64,000 bases of DNA, taken from NCBI RefSeq assembly GCF_900460065.1, contig NZ_UAVD01000029.1, positions 248,001 through 312,000 of the forward strand, in the 5' to 3' direction. Below, one piece after another: positions 41,409 to 51,403 of this stretch; within the stretch, counting starts at the first letter, position 1, and every line of letters starts with the position of its first letter. The DNA comes from Streptomyces griseus (GTDB lineage: Bacteria; Actinomycetota; Actinomycetes; Streptomycetales; Streptomycetaceae). The position numbers and the translations under genes were made by a program. A model generated the notes under the pieces. That model ran no database searches. It saw nothing but the letters and a program-made list of their open reading frames with translations, and was not told the DNA's origin.

Positions 41409-41828
41409 CTACCCGGGACGACCCTGACGGAGCGCGTCCCTCATCTCGCTGAGCTTCGCGGCCGTCGCAGGGGTCCACTCCTTCGCCTGCTCACCGAGAC
41501 GGAGCGCGTTCTCGATCTCGCCGAGTTTCGAGGAGGACAGGACGCCCGCCCGCTCGATCAGGTCGTGACGGGACACGGTGGTCAGCCACGTACAGGGGGC
41601 GAGGCCCGGACGCGGGAACGCGAACCGGAGCACCCCGTCGAAGGGCAGTCCGTCCACGGCGCCCACGGGCACTTCGACGCCCAGCCCGGTGACGTCGACA
41701 CCCGCCCGAGCGACGACCTGCATCACCCGGATCCCGGACGCCTCGTCTCCCGACAGCAGTACGACCGGCCGCAGCTCGTCGAACTCCACCCACCAGACTT
41801 CGCCACGTTGCACAGCTCCTCCTGACAC
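41409..41828 (-). CDS. PemK/MazF-like protein without visible antitoxin
   Basis: A 139-residue protein. The N-terminal QRGEVWWVEFDELRPVVLLS matches the start of the PemK/MazF endoribonuclease fold (typically RGxIWxVxFxPxxGxExxxxRPxVVLS). The loop containing GxExxxxRRP is shortened to ELRP, and a long C-terminal helix region (EIENALRLGEQAKEWTPATA) follows. No small partner ORF like MazE/PemI is adjacent. It may be a solitary toxin-derived protein or a regulatory relative rather than an active toxin. Confidence 0.65.
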   Translation of the reverse strand: MSGGAVQRGEVWWVEFDELRPVVLLSGDEASGIRVMQVVARAGVDVTGLGVEVPVGAVDGLPFDGVLRFAFPRPGLAPCTWLTTVSRHDLIERAGVLSSSKLGEIENALRLGEQAKEWTPATAAKLSEMRDALRQGRPG

Positions 41829-42078
41829 GGGACGGCGGGTGGACGCCGCGCGCGTCCGACGCGCTGGGGAGACGGATGGCGGCCTCCGCCGGCCATCGTG
41901 TCCGAAGACAGACGATCACGCGGTGCCCGCGGGTCACAGCGTAGCCCCTGCCCGCCGGCGGGAGGCGTTCGCGGATCTGATCGGACCGATGGACGGCCGC
42001 CGTCCGCCCCGCCCCGTGCGGCGGAGACGCACACGCCCGCTGAGCGGCACCGGGCGCCGGGGCCGTCCCGCCGGCACG

Positions 42079-42114
42079 CCTCCGGCCGCGGCGAGGGTTC
42101 GCCGCGGCCGGAGG
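42079..42114 (-). terminator. 16-bp hairpin terminator of the GH1/ABC operon
   Basis: A perfect stem (CCTCCGGCCGCGGCGA) with a GGGT loop, 27 bases past the GH1 stop on the minus strand. Otherwise the 313-bp gap from 41829 to 42141 shows no gene. Confidence 0.7.
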
Positions 42115-42141
42115 GGGCCGGCCGGAGCGGGCGGGAGCGGG

Positions 42142-43503
<1,362 letters not shown>

Positions 43504-43550
43504 GTGCTGCCTTTCTGCGGGGGACGCGGGACGGTGTTCGCCGGTGGTGG

Positions 43551-44444
43551 TCACTTCACGGCTCCCGCGGTGAGTCCGGCGACCAGGTAGCGCTGGAGGA
43601 GCAGGAACCCGGCGACGATCGGAACGCTGACGACGAGGGACGCGGCCATGACCTGGTTCCAGTACACGTCGTTCTGCGTGGCGTAGCCCTGGAGGCCGAC
43701 GGACAGGGTCCGGGTGGCGTCGTTCGTCATGACGGAGGCGAAGAGGACCTCGCCCCAGGCGGTCATGAAGGAGTACACCGACACCGCCACGATGCCCGGG
43801 ACCGCGGCCGGCACGACGACCCGGAAGAGGGCGCGGACGGGGCCGCAGCCGTCGACCAGGGCCGCTTCGTCGAGATCCCGGGGGATGGAGTCGAAGTACC
43901 CGATGAGCATCCAGATGGAGAACGGAAGCGAGAACGTCAGATACGTGAGGATGAGCCCGCCGCGCGAGCCGTACAGCGCGACGCCGGTGCTGTTGCCGAT
44001 GTTGACGAAGATGAGGAACAGCGGGAGGAGGAAGAGGATCCCCGGGAACATCTGTGTGGACAGCACCGTGACGGTGAAGACCCGCTTGCCCCGGAACCGG
44101 TAGCGGCTCACCGCGTAGGCGGAGAACACCGCGATGGTCACCGACAGCACCGTCGCCGAGCCCGCCACGATCAGCGAGTTGACGAAGTACTTGGCGAGCG
44201 GAACGGTCTCCCAGATGTCGAAGTACGGCTGGATCGTCAGCGAGGACGGGATCCACTGGAACTTGCCCGACACGTCCTGGAGCGGCTTCAGCGAGCTGCT
44301 GACCATCACGTAGACGGGCAGCAGGACGAAACCGGCGAGCAGGGTCAGGACGATGCGGCGGGTCCAGAGGAAGGACTGCGGCGCTGCCATCGGCGAGCGG
44401 GTCCGCGACCGGGTGGTGCGGGTCGGCCGCGTGAGGCTAGACAT
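43551..44444 (-). CDS. ABC sugar transporter permease, MalG/CebG type
   Basis: A 297-residue inner-membrane permease with six hydrophobic segments and the EAA loop that contacts the ATPase (DEAALVDGCGPVRALFRVVV followed by PAAVPGI). The N-terminal 20 residues are Thr/Arg-rich and cytosolic. It overlaps the upstream permease gene by eight bases, so the two are coupled. No ATPase gene is in the operon; a shared MsiK-type ATPase encoded elsewhere is expected for Streptomyces. Confidence 0.9.
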   Translation of the reverse strand: MSSLTRPTRTTRSRTRSPMAAPQSFLWTRRIVLTLLAGFVLLPVYVMVSSSLKPLQDVSGKFQWIPSSLTIQPYFDIWETVPLAKYFVNSLIVAGSATVLSVTIAVFSAYAVSRYRFRGKRVFTVTVLSTQMFPGILFLLPLFLIFVNIGNSTGVALYGSRGGLILTYLTFSLPFSIWMLIGYFDSIPRDLDEAALVDGCGPVRALFRVVVPAAVPGIVAVSVYSFMTAWGEVLFASVMTNDATRTLSVGLQGYATQNDVYWNQVMAASLVVSVPIVAGFLLLQRYLVAGLTAGAVK

Positions 44445-45450
44445 CGGCGCCCTTCCTTCCGCGCGAGGTGAGGAACAGGTAGACGGCCGTCACGACCAGC
44501 AGGAACAGCAGCAGCAGGACCGACATCGCGGACCCGGTGCCGAAGTTCCAGGTGACGAACGACGACTGGTAGATGTGGATCGAGATCAGGTCCGCGCTCT
44601 CCGGCGCCGATTTCCCGAACAGGACGTACGGCGTGTTGAAGTCGTTGAACGTCCACAGGAAGAGCACGAGGACCAGGACCTGGTTGACCGGGCGCAGCGA
44701 GGGCAGGGTGATCCGGCGGATCTGCTGCCAGATGCCCGCGCCGTCGATCGAGGCGGCCTCGTACAGCTCGCGCGGGATGTTCTGGAGCCCGGCCATCAGC
44801 ATGAGGAAGGCGAACGGCCAGCCCTTCCACACCGAGACGATGATCAGCGTGTAGATGCTGTTGTCGCCGATCAGCCAGAAGGACGGCTCGTCGGTGATGC
44901 CGAGCTGGTCGTGCAGGACGTGGTTGATCAGCCCGTTGTCCCGCTGGAACATGAACGCCCAGGTGATGACGGCCGCGTAGACCGGCAGGGCGTACGGGAC
45001 GAGGAAGATCGCCCGCAGGACGCCCCGCCCCCGGAAGCTCTCCTGGAGGAGGATCGCCGCCGCGGTGCCGAGCAGCCAGGCGAACCCGACCGAGAAGAAC
45101 GTGAAGACGCACGTCACGAAGAACGAGTGGAGCAGGGCCTCACCGATCGGCGCGTCGAAGTCGACGGCGATGCTGTAGTTGTCGAGGCCCGACCAGGGCG
45201 CCGCGCCCCAGTTGTTGATGAAGAACTGCGTGAGCTGCCGGAAGCTCATCACGATCCCGATGACCATCGGGATGATGTGGATGAGCAGTTCGAGCAGGAC
45301 GGCGGGCAGGAGCAGGAGGTAGGGCAGTCCGCCTCGGCGGATCCGGTCGGGGATGCGCGGCAGTCTCCTGCGCGCACCCCCGGTGCCCCGGCTCGCACCC
45401 GTGCCGGTCGACTTGTCGACCTCGGGGTCCGTGGTGACGGTGGCGGTCAT
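44437..45450 (-). CDS. ABC sugar transporter permease, MalF/CebF type
   Basis: A 337-residue permease. After a charged N-terminus it has six membrane segments, starting LPYLLLLPAVLLELLIHIIP, with the EAA motif YEAASIDGAGIWQQIRRITL. It heterodimerises with the downstream MalG-type permease to form the channel for the imported oligosaccharide. The start is 11 bases after the binding-protein stop, and its end overlaps the next gene. Confidence 0.9.
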   Translation of the reverse strand: MTATVTTDPEVDKSTGTGASRGTGGARRRLPRIPDRIRRGGLPYLLLLPAVLLELLIHIIPMVIGIVMSFRQLTQFFINNWGAAPWSGLDNYSIAVDFDAPIGEALLHSFFVTCVFTFFSVGFAWLLGTAAAILLQESFRGRGVLRAIFLVPYALPVYAAVITWAFMFQRDNGLINHVLHDQLGITDEPSFWLIGDNSIYTLIIVSVWKGWPFAFLMLMAGLQNIPRELYEAASIDGAGIWQQIRRITLPSLRPVNQVLVLVLFLWTFNDFNTPYVLFGKSAPESADLISIHIYQSSFVTWNFGTGSAMSVLLLLFLLVVTAVYLFLTSRGRKGADV

Positions 45451-45461
45451 GGATCAGGGCC

Positions 45462-46772
45462 TCACTGCTGCATCGTCTGCTGGGCCTTTTCCAGGCGCGC
45501 CTTGACGGATTCCTCGGTCACGGGGCGTCCGGCCGCGGCGTCCGCCCACAGTTCCTTGACCGCCGTGCCCACGGCCGTCTCGAACTGGGACTCGTTCGGG
45601 ACCTGGGGGAGCGGGGCCGCGCTGGTGGCGAGGGTGTCGCGCAGGACCTTGAGGTCGGGGGCCCCGAACGCGGCATCGGCCTGGGCGGCCTTCACCGGCG
45701 GGATCGAGCCGTACGTCTTGTTGAGCAGCTTCTGTTCGGCGTCGCTCGTCATGAACTTCACGAACTTCTTGGCGCCGTCGATGTTCTTCGTGTTCTTGAA
45801 GACGGCCATGTTGATGCCGGCGACCATGGAGTTGGTCTGCTTGCCCGCGCCCGGTGCGCCGGCGGGGACCGGCACCGGGGCCGCGCCCCAGTCCTCGGGC
45901 TTCATGCCCTGGGCGGCGAAGGTGGAGGCGGCGGCCTGCCACAGCACCATCGCCGTCTTCCCCTTGGCGAAGTCGGTGAGCGACTGGTTCTGGGCGTACT
46001 CGGCGTTGCCGGGCGCGATGATCTTGTCCTTGGCCATGAAGTCGACGTACTGCTTCACCGCCGCGACCGCACCGTCCGAGGTGAAGGTCGCCTTGCCGTC
46101 CTGGTCGAAGAAGTCGGCGCCGTGCTGCTGGCCCAGGACGAAGGTCTGGTGGATGTTGTTGGAGAGGTTGCCGCCCTCGGCGCCCAGCCCCCACTTGCCG
46201 TCCTTGGATATCTTCTTGCCGGCCGCGACCAGCTCGTCCCAGGTGGCCGGGGGCTTCTCGACGCCCGCCTCGGCGAACATCTTCTTGTTGTAGTAGAGGG
46301 CGTACGCCAGCGAGTACAGCGGCACCGCGGCGGGCGGCTCACCCTCCTTGCCGGCCGAGGCGACCGCCGAGTCGACGAAGCGGTCCCGGCCGCCGATCGC
46401 CTCGAAGTTCTTCTCGTCCCACGGCAGGAGCGCGCCGGTCGCCTGGAGCGAGGCCGACCAGGTGTTGCCGATGTTCAGCACGTCCGGGCCCTGGCCGGAG
46501 CTGGTGGCGGCGAGGATCCGGTTCAGCAGGTCGGCCCACGGCACGACCTCCAGCTTCACCTTGATCCCGGTCTCCTTCTCGAACTTCTTCAGCTCGGGAG
46601 TGAGGATCTCCTTGTCGGCCTCGATGCTGGGGCCCTGGTTGGACGCCCAGTAGGTGAGGGTCTTCGGCGACTCGTTGCTGCCGCCCGAAGTGGTCCCGCC
46701 GCCACAGCCGGTGGCGGCTACGGCGATGGCGAGGGCGAGGGTGGCGGTGCTTGCGGCTCTGACATGACGCAT
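45462..46772 (-). CDS. ABC sugar transporter substrate-binding lipoprotein
   Basis: A 436-residue extracellular binding protein. The signal peptide ends in lipobox ATGCGGG (VAATGC), so it is lipid-anchored. Family 1 binding-protein features are LTYWASNQGPSIEADKEIL, VKLEVVPWADLLNRILAATS and GQGPDVLNIGNTWSASLQAT. The start MRHVRAAS was chosen because AAAGGGG precedes it; an upstream ATG lies inside the operator. It is first in the operon and determines sugar specificity (probably a beta-glucoside, by neighbour). Confidence 0.9.
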   Translation of the reverse strand: MRHVRAASTATLALAIAVAATGCGGGTTSGGSNESPKTLTYWASNQGPSIEADKEILTPELKKFEKETGIKVKLEVVPWADLLNRILAATSSGQGPDVLNIGNTWSASLQATGALLPWDEKNFEAIGGRDRFVDSAVASAGKEGEPPAAVPLYSLAYALYYNKKMFAEAGVEKPPATWDELVAAGKKISKDGKWGLGAEGGNLSNNIHQTFVLGQQHGADFFDQDGKATFTSDGAVAAVKQYVDFMAKDKIIAPGNAEYAQNQSLTDFAKGKTAMVLWQAAASTFAAQGMKPEDWGAAPVPVPAGAPGAGKQTNSMVAGINMAVFKNTKNIDGAKKFVKFMTSDAEQKLLNKTYGSIPPVKAAQADAAFGAPDLKVLRDTLATSAAPLPQVPNESQFETAVGTAVKELWADAAAGRPVTEESVKARLEKAQQTMQQ

Positions 46773-46828
46773 GTGAGGTGGCCCCTTTCCGGGGATGGCT
46801 GCGTTCGGGAACCGAACGGCCTCCATGA

Positions 46829-46873
46829 CTTAATTTATGCCGTGATTTAAGAGGTGAGAGAAGGTCGCGTCAA
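46829..46873 (-). promoter_or_regulatory. Promoter and ROK-type operator of the ABC/GH1 operon
   Basis: Minus-strand -35 TTGACG (46868-46873), 17-base spacer, -10 TTAAAT (46845-46850). A 23-bp imperfect palindrome with CTTAA and TTAAG ends (46829-46851) overlaps the -10 and is very AT-rich for this genome. It sits between the operon and the divergent ROK gene, as expected for a repressor site. Confidence 0.65.
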
Positions 46874-46914
46874 GGCCTGGGGCCGGGGTATGTTCCTGGA
46901 CGGGAAGGAGCAAC

Positions 46915-48258
46915 ATGGCCGAGCGCAACAGACGGACCGTGCGTGACCTGCGAAGGGGCAATCGGGCGCGGGTATTGCAACGGTTGTATTTCGACGGCCC
47001 GCTGAGCCGCCAGGAGCTCGGACCGGTCACGGGGCTGAGTTCGGGTTCCATCAGCAACGTCGTCGCGGAACTCTCCGCCGAGGGGCTCCTGGAAGAGGCC
47101 GGCGTCGTCGACTCGGACGGCGGCCGCCCCCGTACGCTGCTGCGCGTCGCCCCCGACGGCGGACTGCTCGTCGGCATCGACATCGGCGAGACCCGGGTGC
47201 GCGTCGAGCTGTTCGACCTCTCCCTGACCGAACTGGCCCGCACCGAGCGGCTGCTGGCCCAGCACGGTTACGACGTGGACCGCATCGTCGCCCACGTCCG
47301 CACCGGCGTCGCGGACGTGCTGCGCGACGCGGGCGCCGACCCGCGCCGGCTGCTCGGCATCGGCATCGGTGTCCCCGGCATCATCGAGCGCGACGGCCCC
47401 GAAGGGCCCGACGGCTCCCGGAGCGCGGTGGTCCACGGCCAGACCATCGGCTGGCGTGCGGTCCCCTTCGAGCAGTTGCTGCGCGAAGCCGTGGACGTGC
47501 CGCCCGAGGTGCCGCTGTTCATCGACAACGGCGCCAGGACGCTCGGCCAGGCCGAGATGTGGTTCGGCGCCGGGCGGGGCGCGGGCGCCGCCGCCATCGC
47601 CCTCATCGGCTCGGGCGTCGGCGCGTGCGTCGACCACGGGGACATCCTCGACGAGGACCGCATGAGCCTCGCTCTCGAATGGGGGCACACCACCGTGCAG
47701 TTGCGCGGCCGGCGGTGCCGCTGCGGCTCCATCGGCTGTCTGGAGGCGTACGCGGGCGCGGAGGCCCTGCGCGAGCGGTGGCGCGAGGCGGGCGGCCCGC
47801 TCCCGGAGGACGCCGACGACGAGACGGCGCTGGCCGCCCTGCTCGCCGCCGCCTACCCGGGGCGCCGCGGTCCGGCCCCGGACCAGGTGGCGCTCTCGCT
47901 GCTGGACGAGACGGCCGAGTGCCTCGGAGCGGCCCTCGCGGACCTGATCAACCTCTTCCTGCCCGAGCGGATCCTGATCGGCGGCTGGGCCGGTCTGCTC
48001 ATCGGCCCCCGCCTGCTGCCCGACATCCGCCGGTACGCGAACGCGTACGCCCTGCGCCACGCGGCGGCCCGTACCACCATCGAGATGGGCCGCCTCGGCC
48101 CGGACGCGGTCACCGTCGGCGCGGCGACGCTCCCGCTCGCGGACTTCCTCACCCGGGGCGGCAGCCGCCCCGCGCCGGGCGCCTCCGGCGAGCCGCCCCG
48201 TACGGCCGTCCAAGCCGTCCGGGAACGTCACCGCACCTCGACCGGGGTGAGCGACTGA
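46915..48258 (+). CDS. ROK-family transcriptional repressor
   Basis: A 447-residue regulator. An N-terminal winged helix (RVLQRLYFDGPLSRQELGPV, TGLSSGSISNVVAELSAEGL) is fused to a sugar-kinase-like ROK domain with the phosphate loop GIDIGETRVRVELF. It also has the ROK signature ALEWGHTTVQ and the zinc-site cysteines CRCGSIGCLEAYAGAEAL. GGAAGGAG-type sequence precedes the ATG. It is divergent from the ABC/GH1 operon and probably represses it until a sugar or sugar phosphate binds. Confidence 0.92.
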   Translation: MAERNRRTVRDLRRGNRARVLQRLYFDGPLSRQELGPVTGLSSGSISNVVAELSAEGLLEEAGVVDSDGGRPRTLLRVAPDGGLLVGIDIGETRVRVELFDLSLTELARTERLLAQHGYDVDRIVAHVRTGVADVLRDAGADPRRLLGIGIGVPGIIERDGPEGPDGSRSAVVHGQTIGWRAVPFEQLLREAVDVPPEVPLFIDNGARTLGQAEMWFGAGRGAGAAAIALIGSGVGACVDHGDILDEDRMSLALEWGHTTVQLRGRRCRCGSIGCLEAYAGAEALRERWREAGGPLPEDADDETALAALLAAAYPGRRGPAPDQVALSLLDETAECLGAALADLINLFLPERILIGGWAGLLIGPRLLPDIRRYANAYALRHAAARTTIEMGRLGPDAVTVGAATLPLADFLTRGGSRPAPGASGEPPRTAVQAVRERHRTSTGVSD

Positions 48259-48278
48259 GCGGGGCGCGCCCATGACGT

Positions 48279-48533
48279 TCACGCCGCCCGCGTGCCCGTC
48301 TGTCCGCCCAACGCACCGGTCGGCCCGGTCTCCTCGGCCACCTCGCGCAGGACGGCCCGCTCCGGATCCTCGCCCGGCGCGATGCCGCCCGCGGGCACCT
48401 GGGTGCCTGCCTCGGGAGGGTCCGCATGGTCGAACACCGGCAGGGCGGGGGAGGGGTGACGGAGGATCACACAGGCGGCTACCCGGAGGGGCGGGCCGGT
48501 CGGAGGCGTGGTCGTCCGGGCGTCCCCGCCCAT
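48279..48533 (-). pseudogene. Truncated Nudix hydrolase
   Basis: An 84-residue frame that begins like a Nudix protein (LRVAACVILRHPSPALPVFD) and contains a full Nudix box, GGIAPGEDPERAVLREVAEETGP (G-x5-E-x7-RE-U-x-EE-x-G pattern). It ends 11 residues later, where about 60 more residues of fold are expected. The truncation abuts the ROK gene end. It is most likely a broken gene. If translated it would bind metal poorly or not at all. Confidence 0.6.
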
Positions 48534-48570
48534 CTCCGCGCACCCCCGCCCGGCCCCGGCTGGACCCGGA

Positions 48571-49767
48571 TCAGGCGGAGCCCCGCACCACCAGCTCCGG
48601 TTCGAAGATCACGGAGGTCACCGGACCGTCCGGCCGGGCCAGCCGGTCCAGCAGGAGGCGCGTCATCTCGGCGGCCATCCCCTCCACCGGCTGGCGGACC
48701 GTGGTCAGCGGCGGGCGGCAGGCCAGGGCCGCGCTGCTGTCGTCGAAACCCACCACCGCGACGTCCCCCGGAATCGAGCGGCCGTGCTCCCGCAGGACGT
48801 GACAGGCGCCCAGGGCCATCAGGTCGTTGGCGGCGAAGACCCCGTCCAGGTCCGGGTGTTCCGCCAGGAGCCGCTCCATCGCCCGCTCGCCGCTCTCCTG
48901 GGTGAACCGGCCCTCGACGACGGGGACGTACGGGTGCCCGTGGCGTGCCATGGTGTCCTGGAAACCCGTCAGACGTGCGTGCCCCGCCGGCACGTCCAGC
49001 GGGCCGCTGATCGTCGCGATCCGGCGGCAGCCCCGGTCCAGGAGATGCTCGGCCGCCAACCGGGCGCCGTCCTGGTGCGCGAGGTCGACATAGCTCACCG
49101 GGACCGGCCGGGCCGGGCGCGCGTACAGCACGGCCGCCAGGCCGGCGTCCGCGATCAGACCGGGCAGCGGGTCCTCGGCGTGCGTCGAGACGACCAGGGC
49201 CCCGTCCGCGCGGCCCTGCCTCAGGTAGGCCACCACCTCCTCGCGGGCCCGCGAGGTCTCCGCGAACATCAGCACCGGGTGCATGCCGCGCGGACGCAGG
49301 TAGTCGACCACGCCGGTCACCACCCGCCCGAAGAACGGGTCGGCGAACACCTGCGCGGTGAACGACCCCGAACCCCCGCCGCTGTCCTCGTCCTTCCCGA
49401 AGGCCCGGCCTCCGGACCGGGTCCCGGTTCCGGCGCCGTCCCCCGTCCCGCCCCCGTCGCGGTGCTCCTCACCCTCCCCTTGTGCCGACGCTCCGGTGCC
49501 GGAGTCCGCCCGGGCCGTCTCCGGCTCGACGCCCGCGCCCGACACCACCAGGGCGATGGCGTCCGCCCGCCGGGTCACCAGGGACCTGGCCGCCCGGTTG
49601 GGGGTGTAGCCGGTCACCGACACGGCCCGACGCACGGCCTCCTGGATCACCGGGTCCACATTGCGCACCCCGTTGACGACCCGGGAGACGGTGGCGCGCG
49701 AGACGCCCGCCGCCCGCGCCACGTCCTCCAGGGTGGGCGCTCCGGCGGAGCGCGGATCATCCGTCAT
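48571..49767 (-). CDS. LacI-family transcriptional regulator with low-complexity insert
   Basis: A 398-residue regulator. The HTH and hinge helix read PTLEDVARAAGVSRATVSRV, then VNGVRNVDPVIQEAVRRAV and YTPNRAARSLVTRRADAIAL. Residues about 78-138 are an unusual Gly/Asp/Ser/Glu-rich insert. The periplasmic-binding-protein-like effector domain follows, from FADPFFGRVVTGVVDYLRPR to the C-terminus, including FAANDLMALGACHVLREHGR and VVGFDDSSAALACRPPLTTV. A palindromic operator lies 21 bp upstream of its start, and identical sites precede three secreted-enzyme genes about 13 kb away, so it likely represses itself and that set. Confidence 0.9.
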   Translation of the reverse strand: MTDDPRSAGAPTLEDVARAAGVSRATVSRVVNGVRNVDPVIQEAVRRAVSVTGYTPNRAARSLVTRRADAIALVVSGAGVEPETARADSGTGASAQGEGEEHRDGGGTGDGAGTGTRSGGRAFGKDEDSGGGSGSFTAQVFADPFFGRVVTGVVDYLRPRGMHPVLMFAETSRAREEVVAYLRQGRADGALVVSTHAEDPLPGLIADAGLAAVLYARPARPVPVSYVDLAHQDGARLAAEHLLDRGCRRIATISGPLDVPAGHARLTGFQDTMARHGHPYVPVVEGRFTQESGERAMERLLAEHPDLDGVFAANDLMALGACHVLREHGRSIPGDVAVVGFDDSSAALACRPPLTTVRQPVEGMAAEMTRLLLDRLARPDGPVTSVIFEPELVVRGSA

Positions 49768-49788
49768 GAGCGCCTTTATAGCACTCGC

Positions 49789-49802
49789 GGAGAGCGCTCT
49801 CC
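49789..49802. promoter_or_regulatory. LacI-type operator GGAGAGCGCTCTCC (autoregulatory)
   Basis: A perfect 14-bp palindrome 21 bp upstream of the LacI-family start codon, identical to the sites at 35136 and 36448. It fits negative autoregulation. Confidence 0.8.
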
Positions 49803-49967
49803 ATCCGTCGGGTCGAGGCGAGGAGCCGGGCCGGTCGGCAGCGGGACGGGTCGCGGGGGAGGAGTCGAGCGGAGGGAAGTGCCCGGGCGGAGTGTGCCGG
49901 GGTGCGCGCCGGAGTCGAAGGCGGCCGGACCGCCGGGGATCGGAATCCGGCCACGGACCGGCCGAGT

Positions 49968-49993
49968 ATCACGTTTTGCTTGTGATCAGTCAC
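49968..49993. promoter_or_regulatory. Inverted repeats upstream of the Rpf-M23 gene
   Basis: ATCAC-N9-GTGAT overlaps a second dyad GTGATCAGTCAC in an unusually AT-rich stretch about 60 bp before the start codon. The GTGA/TCAC halves recall Crp-type half-sites, but the spacing does not match. A regulatory role is plausible only. Confidence 0.35.
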
Positions 49994-50050
49994 TGTGCGG
50001 ACCTACGTTGCCCCTTGCGACATGACCCGAAGCCAGTGGGGGAGCCACGT

Positions 50051-51403
50051 ATGGCCGCGAACGGACGGCACCGCAGATACCAGCCGAGCCGGATCAACCG
50101 TGCCTCGCTCACCGTGACGGCGAGCGGCGCGGGCATCGCGCTCCCGCTCATCACCGCGGCGTCGGCGGGAGCCGCACCGGTCGAGGTCTGGGAGAAGGTC
50201 GCCGCCTGCGAGTCCAGCGGCGATTGGTCCGTCAACACGGGCAACGGCTACTACGGCGGTCTCCAGTTCAGCGGCTCCACCTGGGCCGCCTACGGCGGCA
50301 CGCAGTACGCGCCGCGCGCCGACCTCGCCACCCGGGACCAGCAGATCGCCATCGCCGAGAAGGTCCTGGACGGCCAGGGTCCCGGCGCCTGGCCCACCTG
50401 CTCCGTACCGGCGGGGCTCACCCGGGGCGGGGACGCGCCCGGCGCCGCCCCGGACTCGGGGCCCGACACCCAGAGCGCGGGACGCAGCACCGTCCGGGCC
50501 GCGGCACCGCAGAGCGCGCCGCCCCGGCAGCCGCGGACCCGCCCCGTCGAGACGACGCCCACCCATGTGCCGGGCAAACGCGACTCGTACACCGTCGCGA
50601 GCGGCGACTCCCTCTCCGGGATCGCCTCCGCCCAGCGGGTACGCGGGGGCTGGCAGGGCCTCTACGCGGCCAACCGCACCGTCGTCGGGGCCGACCCGGA
50701 CCTGATCTTCCCCGGGCAGCGGCTCAGCCTCGACCAGAGCCGGGCGCCGAAGGCGGGGGAGGGGAAGAAGTCCGCACAGCCCGAGCGGAAGGCCGCCCCG
50801 AAGCCCCCGGCGGGCACGGCGGAGGCCAGGAAAGCGGATCGGCCCCGGGCCGCGCCCAAGAAGGAAGCACCCGCGCAGGCCGCGCCGAAGAAGGAGGCCC
50901 CGAAGCAGCAGGCCCCCGAGAAGGCGGCCCCGAAGCAGCAGGCGCCCAAGAAGGAAGCGCCCGCGAAGGAGCGTTCCGCTCCGGAGCGCGCCGTCAAGCA
51001 CTCCGGTTTCAGCGCACCGGTCTCCGCCGGCACCGGCACTCCCTACCGGCAGGCCGGCGGCTGGTCCAGCGGCTACCACACAGGCGTCGACTTCCCCGTG
51101 CCCACCGGGACATCGGTGAAGTCGGTGGCTCCGGGCCGCGTCGTCTCGGCCGGCTGGGCGGGAGCGTACGGCTACGAGGTCGTCATCCGGCACAACGACG
51201 GCAAGTACAGCCAGTACGCCCATCTCTCCGCGCTCCATGTGCGCGCCGGCCAGTCGGTCTCCGGCGGGCAGCGCATCGCGCGCTCCGGCTCCACGGGCAA
51301 CAGCACCGGCCCGCACCTGCACTTCGAGATCCGCACGGGCCCCGGCTACGGCTCGGACGTCGACCCGCTCGCCTACCTCCGGGCAGGCGGCGTCAGGGTC
51401 TGA
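50051..51403 (+). CDS. Secreted Rpf-LysM-M23 cell-wall hydrolase
   Basis: A 450-residue multi-domain exported protein. The signal peptide ends near ASAGAAP (about residue 42). An Rpf/transglycosylase-like domain spans 43-118, with catalytic Glu54 in VAACESSGDWSVNTGNGYYG and a disulfide to WPTCS. A LysM peptidoglycan-binding module spans about 179-227 (YTVASGDSLSGIASAQ...PGQRLSL). An Ala/Pro/Lys/Gln repeat linker (APKKEAP, APKQQAP) runs about 233-316. The M23 endopeptidase domain spans 317-450, with zinc ligands in GYHTGVDF (His343, Asp347) and GPHLHF (His422, His424 region). GGGGGAG precedes the ATG. It combines glycan and peptide cleavage in one protein. Confidence 0.93.
   Translation: MAANGRHRRYQPSRINRASLTVTASGAGIALPLITAASAGAAPVEVWEKVAACESSGDWSVNTGNGYYGGLQFSGSTWAAYGGTQYAPRADLATRDQQIAIAEKVLDGQGPGAWPTCSVPAGLTRGGDAPGAAPDSGPDTQSAGRSTVRAAAPQSAPPRQPRTRPVETTPTHVPGKRDSYTVASGDSLSGIASAQRVRGGWQGLYAANRTVVGADPDLIFPGQRLSLDQSRAPKAGEGKKSAQPERKAAPKPPAGTAEARKADRPRAAPKKEAPAQAAPKKEAPKQQAPEKAAPKQQAPKKEAPAKERSAPERAVKHSGFSAPVSAGTGTPYRQAGGWSSGYHTGVDFPVPTGTSVKSVAPGRVVSAGWAGAYGYEVVIRHNDGKYSQYAHLSALHVRAGQSVSGGQRIARSGSTGNSTGPHLHFEIRTGPGYGSDVDPLAYLRAGGVRV

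Noticed and set aside
49982..49993. Crp binding site GTGATCAGTCAC
   Set aside because: The half-sites are separated by the wrong number of bases for TGTGA-N6-TCACA, so no regulator is named.
49903..50050. A ydaO/c-di-AMP riboswitch, which often precedes rpf-type genes in Streptomyces
   Set aside because: The conserved ydaO helices and motifs could not be recognised in the short leader. Only simple AT-rich dyads are present.
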